Shown here: positions 24,985 to 32,195 of the stretch, piece by piece
How positions within the stretch are numbered: position 1 is the stretch's first letter
How the letters are laid out: every line of letters starts with the position of its first letter
Assembly (NCBI GenBank): GCA_023246755.1
Contig: JAHFHU010000005.1
Coordinates: forward strand, 1 to 35,070
DNA from: Candidatus Magasanikiibacteriota bacterium
GTDB lineage: Bacteria; Patescibacteriota; Patescibacteriia; Magasanikbacterales; 2-02-FULL-50-9b
Direction of reading: 5' to 3'
DNA: 35,070 nucleotides
Notes under the pieces: model-generated
What the model was told of the DNA's origin: nothing
The model's input: the letters and a program-made list of their open reading frames with translations, nothing else
Database searches by the model: none
Translations under genes and position numbers: made by a program

Positions 24985-26153
24985 GATTAAAAATTTTATC
25001 GTCAACATATATTTTTGCATTAGTTTTTGGTTTTATTCCTATTATAAATGCACAAGGCATATCACCAGATACTACTGCGTCGATAACAAGCGCATTCCGT
25101 TTCTATAAGGATTTTGATAATCTTTCAGTGAAGGTGCCAACTGTTGTAGAAATTCCATTCGGTGTTGATTATATGGAGCGATCCGATTTTGCTGTACTTG
25201 ATAAAACTGCTGGTATTTTTGAGCCGCACTTTTTTAAACAAGAGACATTGGTGAATGAAATTCCCTTATTGGTGAGCACCAATCCGAGCCATGGAAACAC
25301 AGACAGAATGATTGATAAAGATGTTAAAACATACGTTGATTTTACCTTGCCAGAAAATAAGGAAGGGCGTGTACAAATTACTTTATCGAGCGATAAAGTA
25401 ATAACCTCATCTTTTTTAACTATTTTGCTTGATAGCAATGTTGCTCTGCCAACTTCTGTAGAAATTCATGCGTTTGTAGACGGTCAAAATAAGATAGTCG
25501 TCGCAAATCGCACGGTTGATCAGTCGGTAATTAATTTTCCACAAACGACATCGGGTAGGTGGGAAGTTATGTTTAGTTATGGTCAGCCACTTCGTATTAG
25601 TGAATTTCGATTGAATCAAGATAATGCAACAAAATCTGGCGCTCGCGCGGTAAGATTTTTGGCGCAGCCAGATCATATTTATCGTGTTTATTTTGACGCA
25701 GACAGATCAACGGTTGCTCCGGTTGGGGAAGCGGGCAACTTAGTTTCTGCCCGTGAGGTTCTTGTGGTTCCAATAGCAACAGCACACGTTAATCCAAATT
25801 ACATCGTTGTTGACACGGATAGTGATGGCGTGCCAGATGTTAGAGACAATTGTATTTTAGTTAGCAATTCAGATCAGAAGGATATAGATAAGAATGGAAG
25901 AGGAGATTTTTGTGATGATTTTGATCAAGATGGTGTGATTAATTCAAAAGATAATTGTCCTAATAAGCCTAATCAAGATCAAGGAGATGTTGATGCTGAT
26001 CATCTAGGTGATGTTTGTGACGGCAAAGAAAGTAGAATCACCGAGCAGCATAAATGGATTCCTTGGTTGGGCGTTGGATTTGCTGCCGTCATTTTGATAG
26101 TACTTTTTATTTTTACGGCTCGAGCGACAATGACAAAAAATCTTGATAGCTAA
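24981..26153 (+). CDS. Secreted, membrane-anchored protein with thrombospondin type 3 repeats
   Basis: The 390-residue protein has a signal peptide (residues about 1–24, cut near INAQG) and a beta-rich ectodomain. The ectodomain includes a discoidin-like part (NPSHGNTDRMIDKDVKTYVDF). Residues about 278–350 are calcium-binding thrombospondin type 3 repeats (DTDSDGVPDVRDNC, DFDQDGVINSKDNCPNKPNQ, DVDADHLGDVCDG) with paired cysteines. A C-terminal membrane helix (about 358–380) with a short basic tail anchors it. The ectodomain may be related to DUF3999, which is often encoded next to DUF2339 (inference). The ATGA overlap with the preceding membrane-protein gene suggests that the two act together at the cell surface. 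Confidence 0.8.
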   Translation: MRLKILSSTYIFALVFGFIPIINAQGISPDTTASITSAFRFYKDFDNLSVKVPTVVEIPFGVDYMERSDFAVLDKTAGIFEPHFFKQETLVNEIPLLVSTNPSHGNTDRMIDKDVKTYVDFTLPENKEGRVQITLSSDKVITSSFLTILLDSNVALPTSVEIHAFVDGQNKIVVANRTVDQSVINFPQTTSGRWEVMFSYGQPLRISEFRLNQDNATKSGARAVRFLAQPDHIYRVYFDADRSTVAPVGEAGNLVSAREVLVVPIATAHVNPNYIVVDTDSDGVPDVRDNCILVSNSDQKDIDKNGRGDFCDDFDQDGVINSKDNCPNKPNQDQGDVDADHLGDVCDGKESRITEQHKWIPWLGVGFAAVILIVLFIFTARATMTKNLDS

Positions 26154-26173
26154 CAGTAGTTTATATAAAAATC

Positions 26174-26197
26174 TCCACCGAGATGGTGGAAATCTTT
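26174..26197 (+). terminator. Possible weak terminator after the TSP3-repeat gene
   Basis: TCCACC (26174–26179) pairs with GGTGGA (26185–26190) around a five-base loop and is followed by AATCTTT. It lies 20 bases after the stop codon. The A-rich left flank would supply a T-run on the minus strand, so it may serve both directions. Confidence 0.4.
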
Positions 26198-26200
26198 AAG

Positions 26201-26218
26201 TGTCAGAGGGCGGATTTG
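26201..26218. repeat. 18-bp copy of the tRNA-Met 3' end
   Basis: These 18 bases are identical to 26361–26378, which encode the 3' acceptor strand and part of the T-arm of the tRNA-Met gene on the minus strand. The copies are in the same orientation and 160 bases apart. This form resembles the duplicated tRNA end left by integrative elements, or the stump of a tandem tRNA copy. Confidence 0.75.
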
Positions 26219-26311
26219 CTCTCCTCGCGAACCGTGTCGCTCGTCGAGGCCTGTCAGTTCACTATGCATGCTGCGCGCGCTCGCATACGTGAACTTGCTT
26301 CAAATCCTCTC
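26201..26311. other. Foldable element with three-way-junction potential
   Basis: An outer stem GGATTTG (26212–26218) with CAAATCC (26301–26307) encloses two hairpins. The first is CCTCG-CGA (26223–26230) with TCG-T-CGAGG (26241–26249). The second is AGTTCAC-TATGC (26256–26267) with GCATA-C-GTGAACT (26283–26295). The inner part is GC-rich compared with its surroundings. No reading frame accounts for it. It could be a small RNA on either strand or the remains of a mobile element. Confidence 0.45.
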
Positions 26312-26317
26312 ATCCAT

Positions 26318-26360
26318 TGACATAATAAAATCCCCATCGTTAAAGATAGGGATTTTATTA

Positions 26361-26365
<5 letters not shown>
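26318..26365 (-). terminator. Strong terminator of the tRNA pair (17-bp perfect inverted repeat)
   Basis: The arms at 26318–26334 and 26349–26365 are perfect 17-bp inverted repeats around a 14-base loop. The minus-strand transcript leaves the tRNA-Met gene, folds and ends in a run of T-rich sequence (GGGATTTTATTATG). The right arm reaches five bases into the tRNA gene. The stem is symmetrical and could also stop transcripts coming from the plus strand. Confidence 0.75.
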
Positions 26366-26432
<67 letters not shown>

Positions 26433-26433
26433 A

Positions 26434-26520
26434 TGGTGCCCGGAGAGAGAATCGAACTCTCATGACCTTGCGATCGCAGGATTTTGAGTCCTGTGCGTCT
26501 ACCAATTCCGCCATCCGGGC
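26434..26520 (-). tRNA. tRNA-Leu (CAA)
   Basis: This is a class II tRNA on the minus strand with acceptor GCCCGGA/TCCGGGC and anticodon stem CAGGA/TCCTG. The loop CTCAAAA gives anticodon CAA. It has a long variable arm (CGATCGCAAGGTCATG region) and T-stem GAGAG/CTCTC with loop TTCGATT. After the discriminator A the gene reads CCA (26434–26436), so CCA appears encoded. Only one base separates it from the tRNA-Met gene, so both are cotranscribed. Confidence 0.92.
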
Positions 26521-26523
26521 TTG

Positions 26524-26539
26524 TTTTTCATGTGAAAAT
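26524..26539. promoter_or_regulatory. parS-like imperfect palindrome
   Basis: TTTTTCATGTGAAAAT agrees with the general parS consensus TGTTTCACGTGAAACA at 12 of 16 places, and lies about 250 bases upstream of parA. The two arms TTTTCA and TGAAAA are symmetrical. It also overlaps the expected transcript start of the tRNA pair, so a regulator site or chance are alternatives. Confidence 0.3.
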
Positions 26540-26546
26540 TTTAACA
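26538..26546 (-). promoter_or_regulatory. Extended -10 promoter of the tRNA-Leu/tRNA-Met pair
   Basis: On the minus strand TG-t-TAAAAT ends 17 bases before the tRNA-Leu 5' end at 26520, a proper distance for a short-leader tRNA transcript. No clear -35 box is seen. Confidence 0.5.
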
Positions 26547-26573
26547 GTGTTTGGTGCTGTTTGTTTGCACACA

Positions 26574-26716
26574 TATTGTTCCAAATCTCCATGAAGGAGC
26601 GTCTCGGAGGCGATGCGGGCCGGTGTCGTGAATGCACGACGAGCATCGCCGAGAGACAGCGCGATTTTCTGCTGGGAAAATCGACGCGTGCTCCTGAGCG
26701 GAGATTTGGAACAATA
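26574..26716. repeat. 143-bp element with 17-bp perfect terminal inverted repeats and nested hairpins
   Basis: The ends 26574–26590 and 26700–26716 are perfect inverted repeats of 17 bp. Inside them AGGAGC (26595–26600) pairs with GCTCCT (26690–26695), enclosing two further arms. Arm A pairs GTCTC (26601–26605) with GAGAC (26653–26657), GGCGATGC (26609–26616) with GCATCGCC (26643–26650), and GTCGTG (26625–26630) with CACGAC (26635–26640). Arm B pairs CGATTTTC (26662–26669) with GAAAATCG (26676–26683). This makes a three-way junction. It could be a structured RNA, a cruciform-forming site, or a MITE-like element; TA dinucleotides at both ends would fit an IS630/Tc1-type target but also belong to the palindrome. 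It lies 70 bases before parA. Confidence 0.7.
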
Positions 26717-26747
26717 ATTGCCCATATGATAGCAATTCTTGACGCCG

Positions 26748-26777
26748 TTGTCAAAGCTGCGATGCACCATGTATAAT
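26748..26777 (+). promoter_or_regulatory. Promoter of parA-parB
   Basis: TTGTCA (26748–26753) and TATAAT (26772–26777) are 18 bases apart. The -10 box ends nine bases before the parA ATG at 26787, so the mRNA is predicted to be leaderless. Confidence 0.75.
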
Positions 26778-26786
26778 GCTTCTACT

Positions 26787-27593
26787 ATGGGTAGAATTGT
26801 TGCGGTGGTTAATCAAAAAGGTGGTGTGGGGAAGACAACGACGGCTGTTAATTTGGCTGCGTATTTGGCTGAAAAAGGAAAAATTGTTTTATTGGTTGAT
26901 GTTGATCCACAAGCAAATGCGACGAGTGGCGTCGGCCATAATTATCGTGAGCTTGCGCATGGGTTGTATGATGCACTTGTTGGCGCAAAAACATTTCGAG
27001 AGATTATTCACTCGACGGTCATTGATGGTTTTCGGATCGCGCCGGCGACGCCCGCGCTTGCGGGTGCGAACGTCGAGCTGGTGAATGTTGAGCGCCGCGA
27101 ATTTCGGTTGCGCGACATGCTTGAAGAAATGGTTCCGTCATACGATTACATCATCATCGATTGTCCGCCTTCGCTTGGTCTACTTACCGTCAACTCGCTC
27201 GTCGCTGCACACGAAGTTTTGATTCCGGTGCAAGCCGAATACTACGCGCTCGAAGGTCTCGGGCAACTTCTTGAGACACTCGATCTTGTGCGTGAAAGTA
27301 TCAACCCACATCTTAAAGTTTTGGGCGCGGTGATTACGATGTTTAGTGGCGCAAATAAATTATCAAAAGATGTCGAACAAGAGTTGCGCAAATTTTTTCC
27401 GAGCAAAATTTTCGATACGATTATTCCTCGCAATGTAAAACTTGCGGAGGCGCCGAGTTTTGGAAAAGTGATTATGCATTACGATAAATTTTCGCGCGGT
27501 GCAACCGCTTACTCATCACTCGCGGATGAAGTTATCGAAATTCATAAAATCGAAGATGCGGCACATCAGCCGGTCAAAGAATTTGTTCTTTAA
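26787..27593 (+). CDS. parA: Chromosome partitioning ATPase ParA (Soj-like)
   Basis: ParA forms ATP-dependent dimers on the nucleoid and moves ParB–parS complexes apart. The start is ATG 26787 (268 residues), MGRIVAVVNQKGGVGKTTTAVNLA, with the deviant Walker A KGGVGKTT near the N-terminus. Upstream in-frame ATGs lie within the promoter. The Walker B-type strand is YIIIDCPPSLGLL, and QAEYYALEGLGQLLETL and the PRNVKLAEAPSFGKVI block are typical of chromosomal Soj proteins. parB follows after five bases. Confidence 0.96.
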   Translation: MGRIVAVVNQKGGVGKTTTAVNLAAYLAEKGKIVLLVDVDPQANATSGVGHNYRELAHGLYDALVGAKTFREIIHSTVIDGFRIAPATPALAGANVELVNVERREFRLRDMLEEMVPSYDYIIIDCPPSLGLLTVNSLVAAHEVLIPVQAEYYALEGLGQLLETLDLVRESINPHLKVLGAVITMFSGANKLSKDVEQELRKFFPSKIFDTIIPRNVKLAEAPSFGKVIMHYDKFSRGATAYSSLADEVIEIHKIEDAAHQPVKEFVL

Positions 27594-27598
27594 TTTAT

Positions 27599-28477
27599 AT
27601 GGCACTTGGACGCGGACTTCAATCAATCATTCCTTCATCGTCGGGCGGCGCTGTAAAATCACCACAACAAATTCCGGTTTCATCGGCCGCAGTTAAAGCA
27701 GATCTTGATTCAGATAAAATTTGGCATATTCCCGTCGGGGATATTTCGCCTAATCCACATCAGCCGCGTCGCATTTTTAATGAAGAAGAGCTCGCTGAAT
27801 TGGTCGAGAGTATTCGTGAGCATGGTGTCTTGCAACCGCTTATTATTTCAGAACGCAAAGATGGTACCTACGAATTGATTGCAGGAGAACGTCGGTGGCG
27901 TGCGTCACGCCGCGCGGGGCTTGCAACGGTTCCGGCGATCGTACGCAGCACAACGGAGCATGGAAAATTGGAGCTCGCAATTATTGAAAATGTGCAGCGT
28001 GTCGATCTGACACCGATTGATGAGGCGTTTAGTTACAAACGATTGCGTGACGAATTTGGTTTGCAGATGGATCAAGTTGCAGAGCGCGTTGGAAAGAGTC
28101 GGCCGCACGTTTCAAATATGATTCGTTTGCTTGATTTGCCCGAAGAGGCGATGCAGGCGCTTGGACAAGGGAAAATTACGATGGGCAAAGCGCGCGCGCT
28201 TCTAAGTCTCGCAACCGATGATGAGCGTCTGCTCGTTTTGCGTAGCATGCTCGGTGAGGGGATGACGACGCGTCAAGTTGAAGCCGCGGTACAGATGCGT
28301 TCGGCGCGCAAATCAAAAGCGAAAGCCGCGGATGTGCAATATCTTGAATCTGAGTTACGTTCAACGCTGGGCACCAAAGTTTCGATTGCAAAGCGTGGTG
28401 AAAAAGGAACAATCATCATCGATTTTTATTCAAATGAAGAGCTCGAGAATCTTGTTGCGCGATTAAGAAGAATGTAA
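27599..28477 (+). CDS. parB: Chromosome partitioning protein ParB (Spo0J-like)
   Basis: ParB is a CTP-dependent DNA clamp that loads at parS sites. The N-terminal CTPase domain contains PNPHQPRRIFNEEELAELVESI and the nucleotide-binding GERRWRAS motif (residues 96–103). The KorB-type helix-turn-helix region is MDQVAERVGKSRPHVSNMIRLL. The C-terminus, with LESELRSTLGTKVSIAKRGEKG and DFYSNEELENLVARL, is the dimerisation part. It has 292 residues and opens MALGRGLQ, as many ParB proteins do. It is convergent with spoT, with four bases between the stop codons and no terminator visible. Confidence 0.95.
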   Translation: MALGRGLQSIIPSSSGGAVKSPQQIPVSSAAVKADLDSDKIWHIPVGDISPNPHQPRRIFNEEELAELVESIREHGVLQPLIISERKDGTYELIAGERRWRASRRAGLATVPAIVRSTTEHGKLELAIIENVQRVDLTPIDEAFSYKRLRDEFGLQMDQVAERVGKSRPHVSNMIRLLDLPEEAMQALGQGKITMGKARALLSLATDDERLLVLRSMLGEGMTTRQVEAAVQMRSARKSKAKAADVQYLESELRSTLGTKVSIAKRGEKGTIIIDFYSNEELENLVARLRRM

Positions 28478-28481
28478 AATT

Positions 28482-29981
28482 TTATCTGCTTCGCGTTGGT
28501 AAAGCCGATTTAATCCAATCTGCGATTGATCGTTTTGAAAATTGTTTGATACACGATTTTGCGTGATTTGTTTTTACAAATTTAATCCAGTCGGCAGAGG
28601 GTCCTTTTTTTGATTTATCAACGACGATTTCAATCACATCGCCCGATTTAAGCGGTTGATCCAAGCTGACGATGCGATCGTTGACTCGTGCACCCGCACA
28701 CTGATTGCCGATGTGCGTGTGAACAGCGAACGCAAAATCGACCGGTGTTGCATTTTCCGGTAGATCGATCACGTCGCCTTTCGGCGTAAAAACAAAAATT
28801 CGATTTTGAAAAATATCGATTTTAAGATTTTCTAAATCTTTGAGTCGTTGCATGGCGTCTCCAACAGCCGCGAGTTCGCGCACCCACTTAAGTTGACGTG
28901 ATTGATTTTTTGTTGCGTCATGTTCGTCGTATGACCAGTGTGCCGCGATACCATATTCTGCGTTAAGATGTTGTTGATGATCACGAATTTGAAATTCAAC
29001 AATCTGCCCTTGTTCGCAAAAAACGCTCGTATGCAAGGATTGATAGCCATTCGGCTTCGGTTGCGCGATGTAGTCTTTGATGCGGCCGGGAAGGGGACGC
29101 CATAATTTGTGGATGATGCCGAGCGCCGCGTAACAATCGGTCATGTCATCGACAATGACGCGCAACGCAATGAGATCATTAATTTTCTCAATATTTTTAT
29201 CGTGCTTGAGTAATTTTAAATATAAACTGTATAGACGTTTGAGGCGACCATGAACGGATTGATATTTAATGCCGGCCGCAGTCAATTCTTTTTCAAGTGT
29301 TGCTCTGACTTCGTTGATGTATGCTTCCTTTTTTTCATAACGTTCTTCGACGAGCCCGCGTGTCCATGCGTATTCTTTTGGAAAAATATATTTGAACGAT
29401 AAATCCTCGAGCTGACCTTTCATCTCGCCCATGCCGAGTCGATTCGCGATTGGTGCATAAATTTCGAGCGTTTCGAGCGCAATGCGATATTGTTTTTTAG
29501 GCGCCAAGTGGTCGAGTGTGTGCAGGTTGTGGAGACGGTCCGCAAATTTGATAATCACTACGCGAATGTCCTCGGCCATCGCAACAAACATTTTGCGGAG
29601 ATTTTCGATGTAACGTTCGATGCCGCGATATTTAATTTTTCCAAGTTTGGTTACACCCGCAATTAAATTTGCAATTTCTTTTCCAAAATTTTTTTCAACA
29701 TCTTCGATAGTTATGGCTGTGTCTTCCGGAACATCATGTAATAATCCTGCGATAATTATCGTCGGATCCATGTTCATCTGCGCGAGCGTGATTGCGGTGC
29801 ACAACGGATGAATGATGTAGGGTTCACCCGATTTTCGCACCTGTCCGTTGTGTGCGTCTGCGGCAAATTCATATGCCAATTTTACCATGGTGAGGTCTGC
29901 CTGTGGGCGACGCTCACGAATAGTATCGAGTAGTAGGCCGAGTGTTGGATTTGATGGGGGCGGATCCTCAAAAGGGTACAT
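28482..29981 (-). CDS. (p)ppGpp synthetase/hydrolase, short Rel/SpoT form
   Basis: Rel/SpoT enzymes make and degrade the alarmone (p)ppGpp. The N-terminal HD hydrolase domain has the LLHDVPEDT motif (H82-D83 and E86-D87) and KFADRLHNLHTL. The synthetase domain shows GRLKRLYSLYLKLLKH and RIKDYIAQPKPNGYQSLHT (about 300–318). A TGS domain follows at about 405–470 (IFVFTPKGDVIDLPENATPV). With 499 residues it ends soon after the TGS domain and lacks the helical, zinc-finger and ACT parts of full-length Rel (about 730 residues). Both catalytic sites look intact, so it may be bifunctional. The gene has a predicted leaderless promoter. Confidence 0.93.
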   Translation of the reverse strand: MYPFEDPPPSNPTLGLLLDTIRERRPQADLTMVKLAYEFAADAHNGQVRKSGEPYIIHPLCTAITLAQMNMDPTIIIAGLLHDVPEDTAITIEDVEKNFGKEIANLIAGVTKLGKIKYRGIERYIENLRKMFVAMAEDIRVVIIKFADRLHNLHTLDHLAPKKQYRIALETLEIYAPIANRLGMGEMKGQLEDLSFKYIFPKEYAWTRGLVEERYEKKEAYINEVRATLEKELTAAGIKYQSVHGRLKRLYSLYLKLLKHDKNIEKINDLIALRVIVDDMTDCYAALGIIHKLWRPLPGRIKDYIAQPKPNGYQSLHTSVFCEQGQIVEFQIRDHQQHLNAEYGIAAHWSYDEHDATKNQSRQLKWVRELAAVGDAMQRLKDLENLKIDIFQNRIFVFTPKGDVIDLPENATPVDFAFAVHTHIGNQCAGARVNDRIVSLDQPLKSGDVIEIVVDKSKKGPSADWIKFVKTNHAKSCIKQFSKRSIADWIKSALPTRSR

Positions 29982-29987
29982 ACGTAC

Positions 29988-30016
29988 ATATTACGGGGGT
30001 TCGCCTGCGACGTCAA
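29988..30016 (-). promoter_or_regulatory. Promoter of the rel/spoT gene
   Basis: On the minus strand TTGACG (30016–30011) and TAATAT (29993–29988) are 17 bases apart. Only six bases lie between the -10 box and ATG 29981, so transcription should start at or very near the start codon. Confidence 0.6.
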
Positions 30017-30019
30017 TCG

Positions 30020-32155
30020 TTATTCGGCAGATGGATTTTTTTCATCACCTTCGCTCTCAGTTGATTTGTCGATTTTTTTCTTGAAGCGCCCACCGCGACC
30101 CGTCGCAGCTTTTCCTTCATTCGTTTTGCACTCTTTGTTTGAGCATTTTGCGTCACCGCGGAGTGGTTGAACCATCATCGCCTCACAGGCAACGCATAAT
30201 TTTCCGGTCGGCTTATCCCAATATGCATTTTTGCAATCGGGGTAACGATTGCATGAATAAAAAGCCTTACCTTTTTTAGATTTACGTGGCACGATGTCGC
30301 CTTCACCACAGAGCGGACACTTTACATCGCTTGTTTCGTGAATTGGTTTTGCGTTTTTGCACGTTGGATATCCTGAACACGCCATGAATTTTCCAAAACG
30401 TCCGACTTTGATCACCATCGGCTTCGCACATTTATCGCACACTTCGTCGGTTGGTTCGTCAGGTGCTTTTTGCGCGACAACAGATTTTATTTTTTCTACT
30501 AAATTTTTTTTGAATGGATCGTAAAAAGCGTGCAGCACCGGCACCATTTCTTTTTCACCATCCGCAATTTCGTCCAACTGATTTTCTAAATCTGCGGTAA
30601 ATTCGTAATTGGTGATCTGCGGAAAATGTTCCACGAGCATGTCGTTCACAATGAACGCAATTTCAGTCGGCTTTAATCGACGTTCTTCGCGTTCAACATA
30701 GCCGCGATCAATTACCGTAGCGATCGTTGGCGCGTATGTAGATGGGCGGCCGATGCCATGCTCTTCCAAAATTTTGACAAGCGTTGCATCGTTGTAACGC
30801 GCCGGCGGTTCGGTGAAATGTTGCACGCTCAAAATTTCGCGCGCATCAACCGCGTCACCAACTTGTACTTCAGGGACGATTGTTTCTTTTTGTGCATCCG
30901 GATAGACCGCCATGAAACCTGCAAATTTAATCACTTGTCCATTTGCGCGAAATGTATATGTTTTTTTGTCGACAGCACTCGTTGCTTCGATATCAATACC
31001 GGTTTGGTTGAATTCGACACCTGCCATTTGCGACGCAAGCGCGCGACGCCAAATGAGATCGTACATCTTCATCATTTTTGGTTCCATGCCCGTCGACGCC
31101 AATAATTCTGGAATTTGACGGATATCGGTCGGACGAATTGCTTCGTGCGCTTCTTGCGCTCCCTTTGATTTATTTGTGTAGGCGCGTGGTCCGGTTGTGT
31201 AATCGGCGCCAAATTTTTCGCGCGCGAACGCAACTGCATCTGTCTGAAAATCCGCGTTTAAATTCACGGAGTCCGTACGCATGTAGGTGATGTAACCCTG
31301 TTCGTATAATCGTTGCGCAAGCATCATCGTTACTTTTGCGGTCGCGCCGAGACGTCGGTTCGCTTCTTGTTGCAGCGTTGATGTGGTGAACGGAGGCGCG
31401 GGCTGACGCGTGGCAGATTTTTTTTCAACATCAGCAACCAAAAATTTTGCACCACTCAAATTTTTTTCAATCGCGTGCGCAGCGCTCGCGTCCGTGATCG
31501 AAAATTTTTCTAATTTTTCACCGGCAATTTGCGATAATTTTGCGTCAAACTCTTTTCCATCCGCGGCCATTTTTGCGTCGATGGTCCAGTATTCTTCTGG
31601 TTTGAATGCCAAAATTTCACGCTCGCGTTCAACAATTAAACGAACTGCAACACTTTGTACGCGTCCGGCTGATAAACCACCGCGAACTTTTTTCCACAAA
31701 AATGGCGAGAGTTCGTATCCAACAAGACGATCAACGATGCGGCGTGCTTGTTGCGCGTCGACCAGATGCAAATCTAACGTTCGTGGATTTTCAACCGCGT
31801 GTAAAATTGCCTTCTTCGTGATTTCATGAAAAGTGATGCGTTTGATTTTTTCCGGTTTTTCACCGAGCACTTCGGCCAAGTGCCACGAAATCGCTTCTCC
31901 TTCACGGTCTTCATCAGTCGCAAACAAGATTTCCGTCGCATCAGCTGCGAGCGCCTTCAGTTCTTTAACGCGTGCTTTTTTTTCACGCGGAACGAGGTAT
32001 GTTGGTGTAAAATCATTTTCCACATCGACACCGGTTTTGCTTTTTGGGAGGTCACGAATATGGCCGAATGATGATTCGACCACGTATCCTTTACCGAGGA
32101 ATTTGCTAATAGTTTTTGCTTTTGTGGGGGATTCCACGATAACGAGTCGCGACAT
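30020..32155 (-). CDS. topA: DNA topoisomerase I
   Basis: Type IA topoisomerase relaxes negative supercoils through a covalent 5'-phosphotyrosine. The TOPRIM domain has Glu8 in VESPTKAK and DEDREGE (81–87). The catalytic tyrosine is Y291 in GYITYMRTDS. SAGRVQSVAVRLI and HGIGRPSTYAPTI are further signatures. The C-terminus carries three zinc-type modules: CDKC with CSGYPTC, CPLC with CNRYPDC, and CVAC with CSNKEC. A Lys-rich acidic tail ends the protein. The 711-residue length is normal. The rel/spoT promoter lies directly after its stop codon. Confidence 0.96.
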   Translation of the reverse strand: MSRLVIVESPTKAKTISKFLGKGYVVESSFGHIRDLPKSKTGVDVENDFTPTYLVPREKKARVKELKALAADATEILFATDEDREGEAISWHLAEVLGEKPEKIKRITFHEITKKAILHAVENPRTLDLHLVDAQQARRIVDRLVGYELSPFLWKKVRGGLSAGRVQSVAVRLIVEREREILAFKPEEYWTIDAKMAADGKEFDAKLSQIAGEKLEKFSITDASAAHAIEKNLSGAKFLVADVEKKSATRQPAPPFTTSTLQQEANRRLGATAKVTMMLAQRLYEQGYITYMRTDSVNLNADFQTDAVAFAREKFGADYTTGPRAYTNKSKGAQEAHEAIRPTDIRQIPELLASTGMEPKMMKMYDLIWRRALASQMAGVEFNQTGIDIEATSAVDKKTYTFRANGQVIKFAGFMAVYPDAQKETIVPEVQVGDAVDAREILSVQHFTEPPARYNDATLVKILEEHGIGRPSTYAPTIATVIDRGYVEREERRLKPTEIAFIVNDMLVEHFPQITNYEFTADLENQLDEIADGEKEMVPVLHAFYDPFKKNLVEKIKSVVAQKAPDEPTDEVCDKCAKPMVIKVGRFGKFMACSGYPTCKNAKPIHETSDVKCPLCGEGDIVPRKSKKGKAFYSCNRYPDCKNAYWDKPTGKLCVACEAMMVQPLRGDAKCSNKECKTNEGKAATGRGGRFKKKIDKSTESEGDEKNPSAE

Positions 32156-32165
32156 ATGTATTTGA

Positions 32166-32194
32166 AAATATCAGTTTTAGGCCAAATTGTCAAA
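32166..32194 (-). promoter_or_regulatory. Promoter of topA
   Basis: On the minus strand TTGACA (32194–32189) and TATTTT (32171–32166) are 17 bases apart. Nine or ten bases lie between the -10 box and ATG 32155, which predicts a leaderless mRNA. Confidence 0.65.
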
Positions 32195-32195
32195 C

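Noticed and set aside
26553-26560. GGTGCTGT resembling the start of a 4.5S SRP RNA
   Set aside because: The conserved SRP core (GGAAGCAGCC-type loop) does not follow, and pairing around it is weak.
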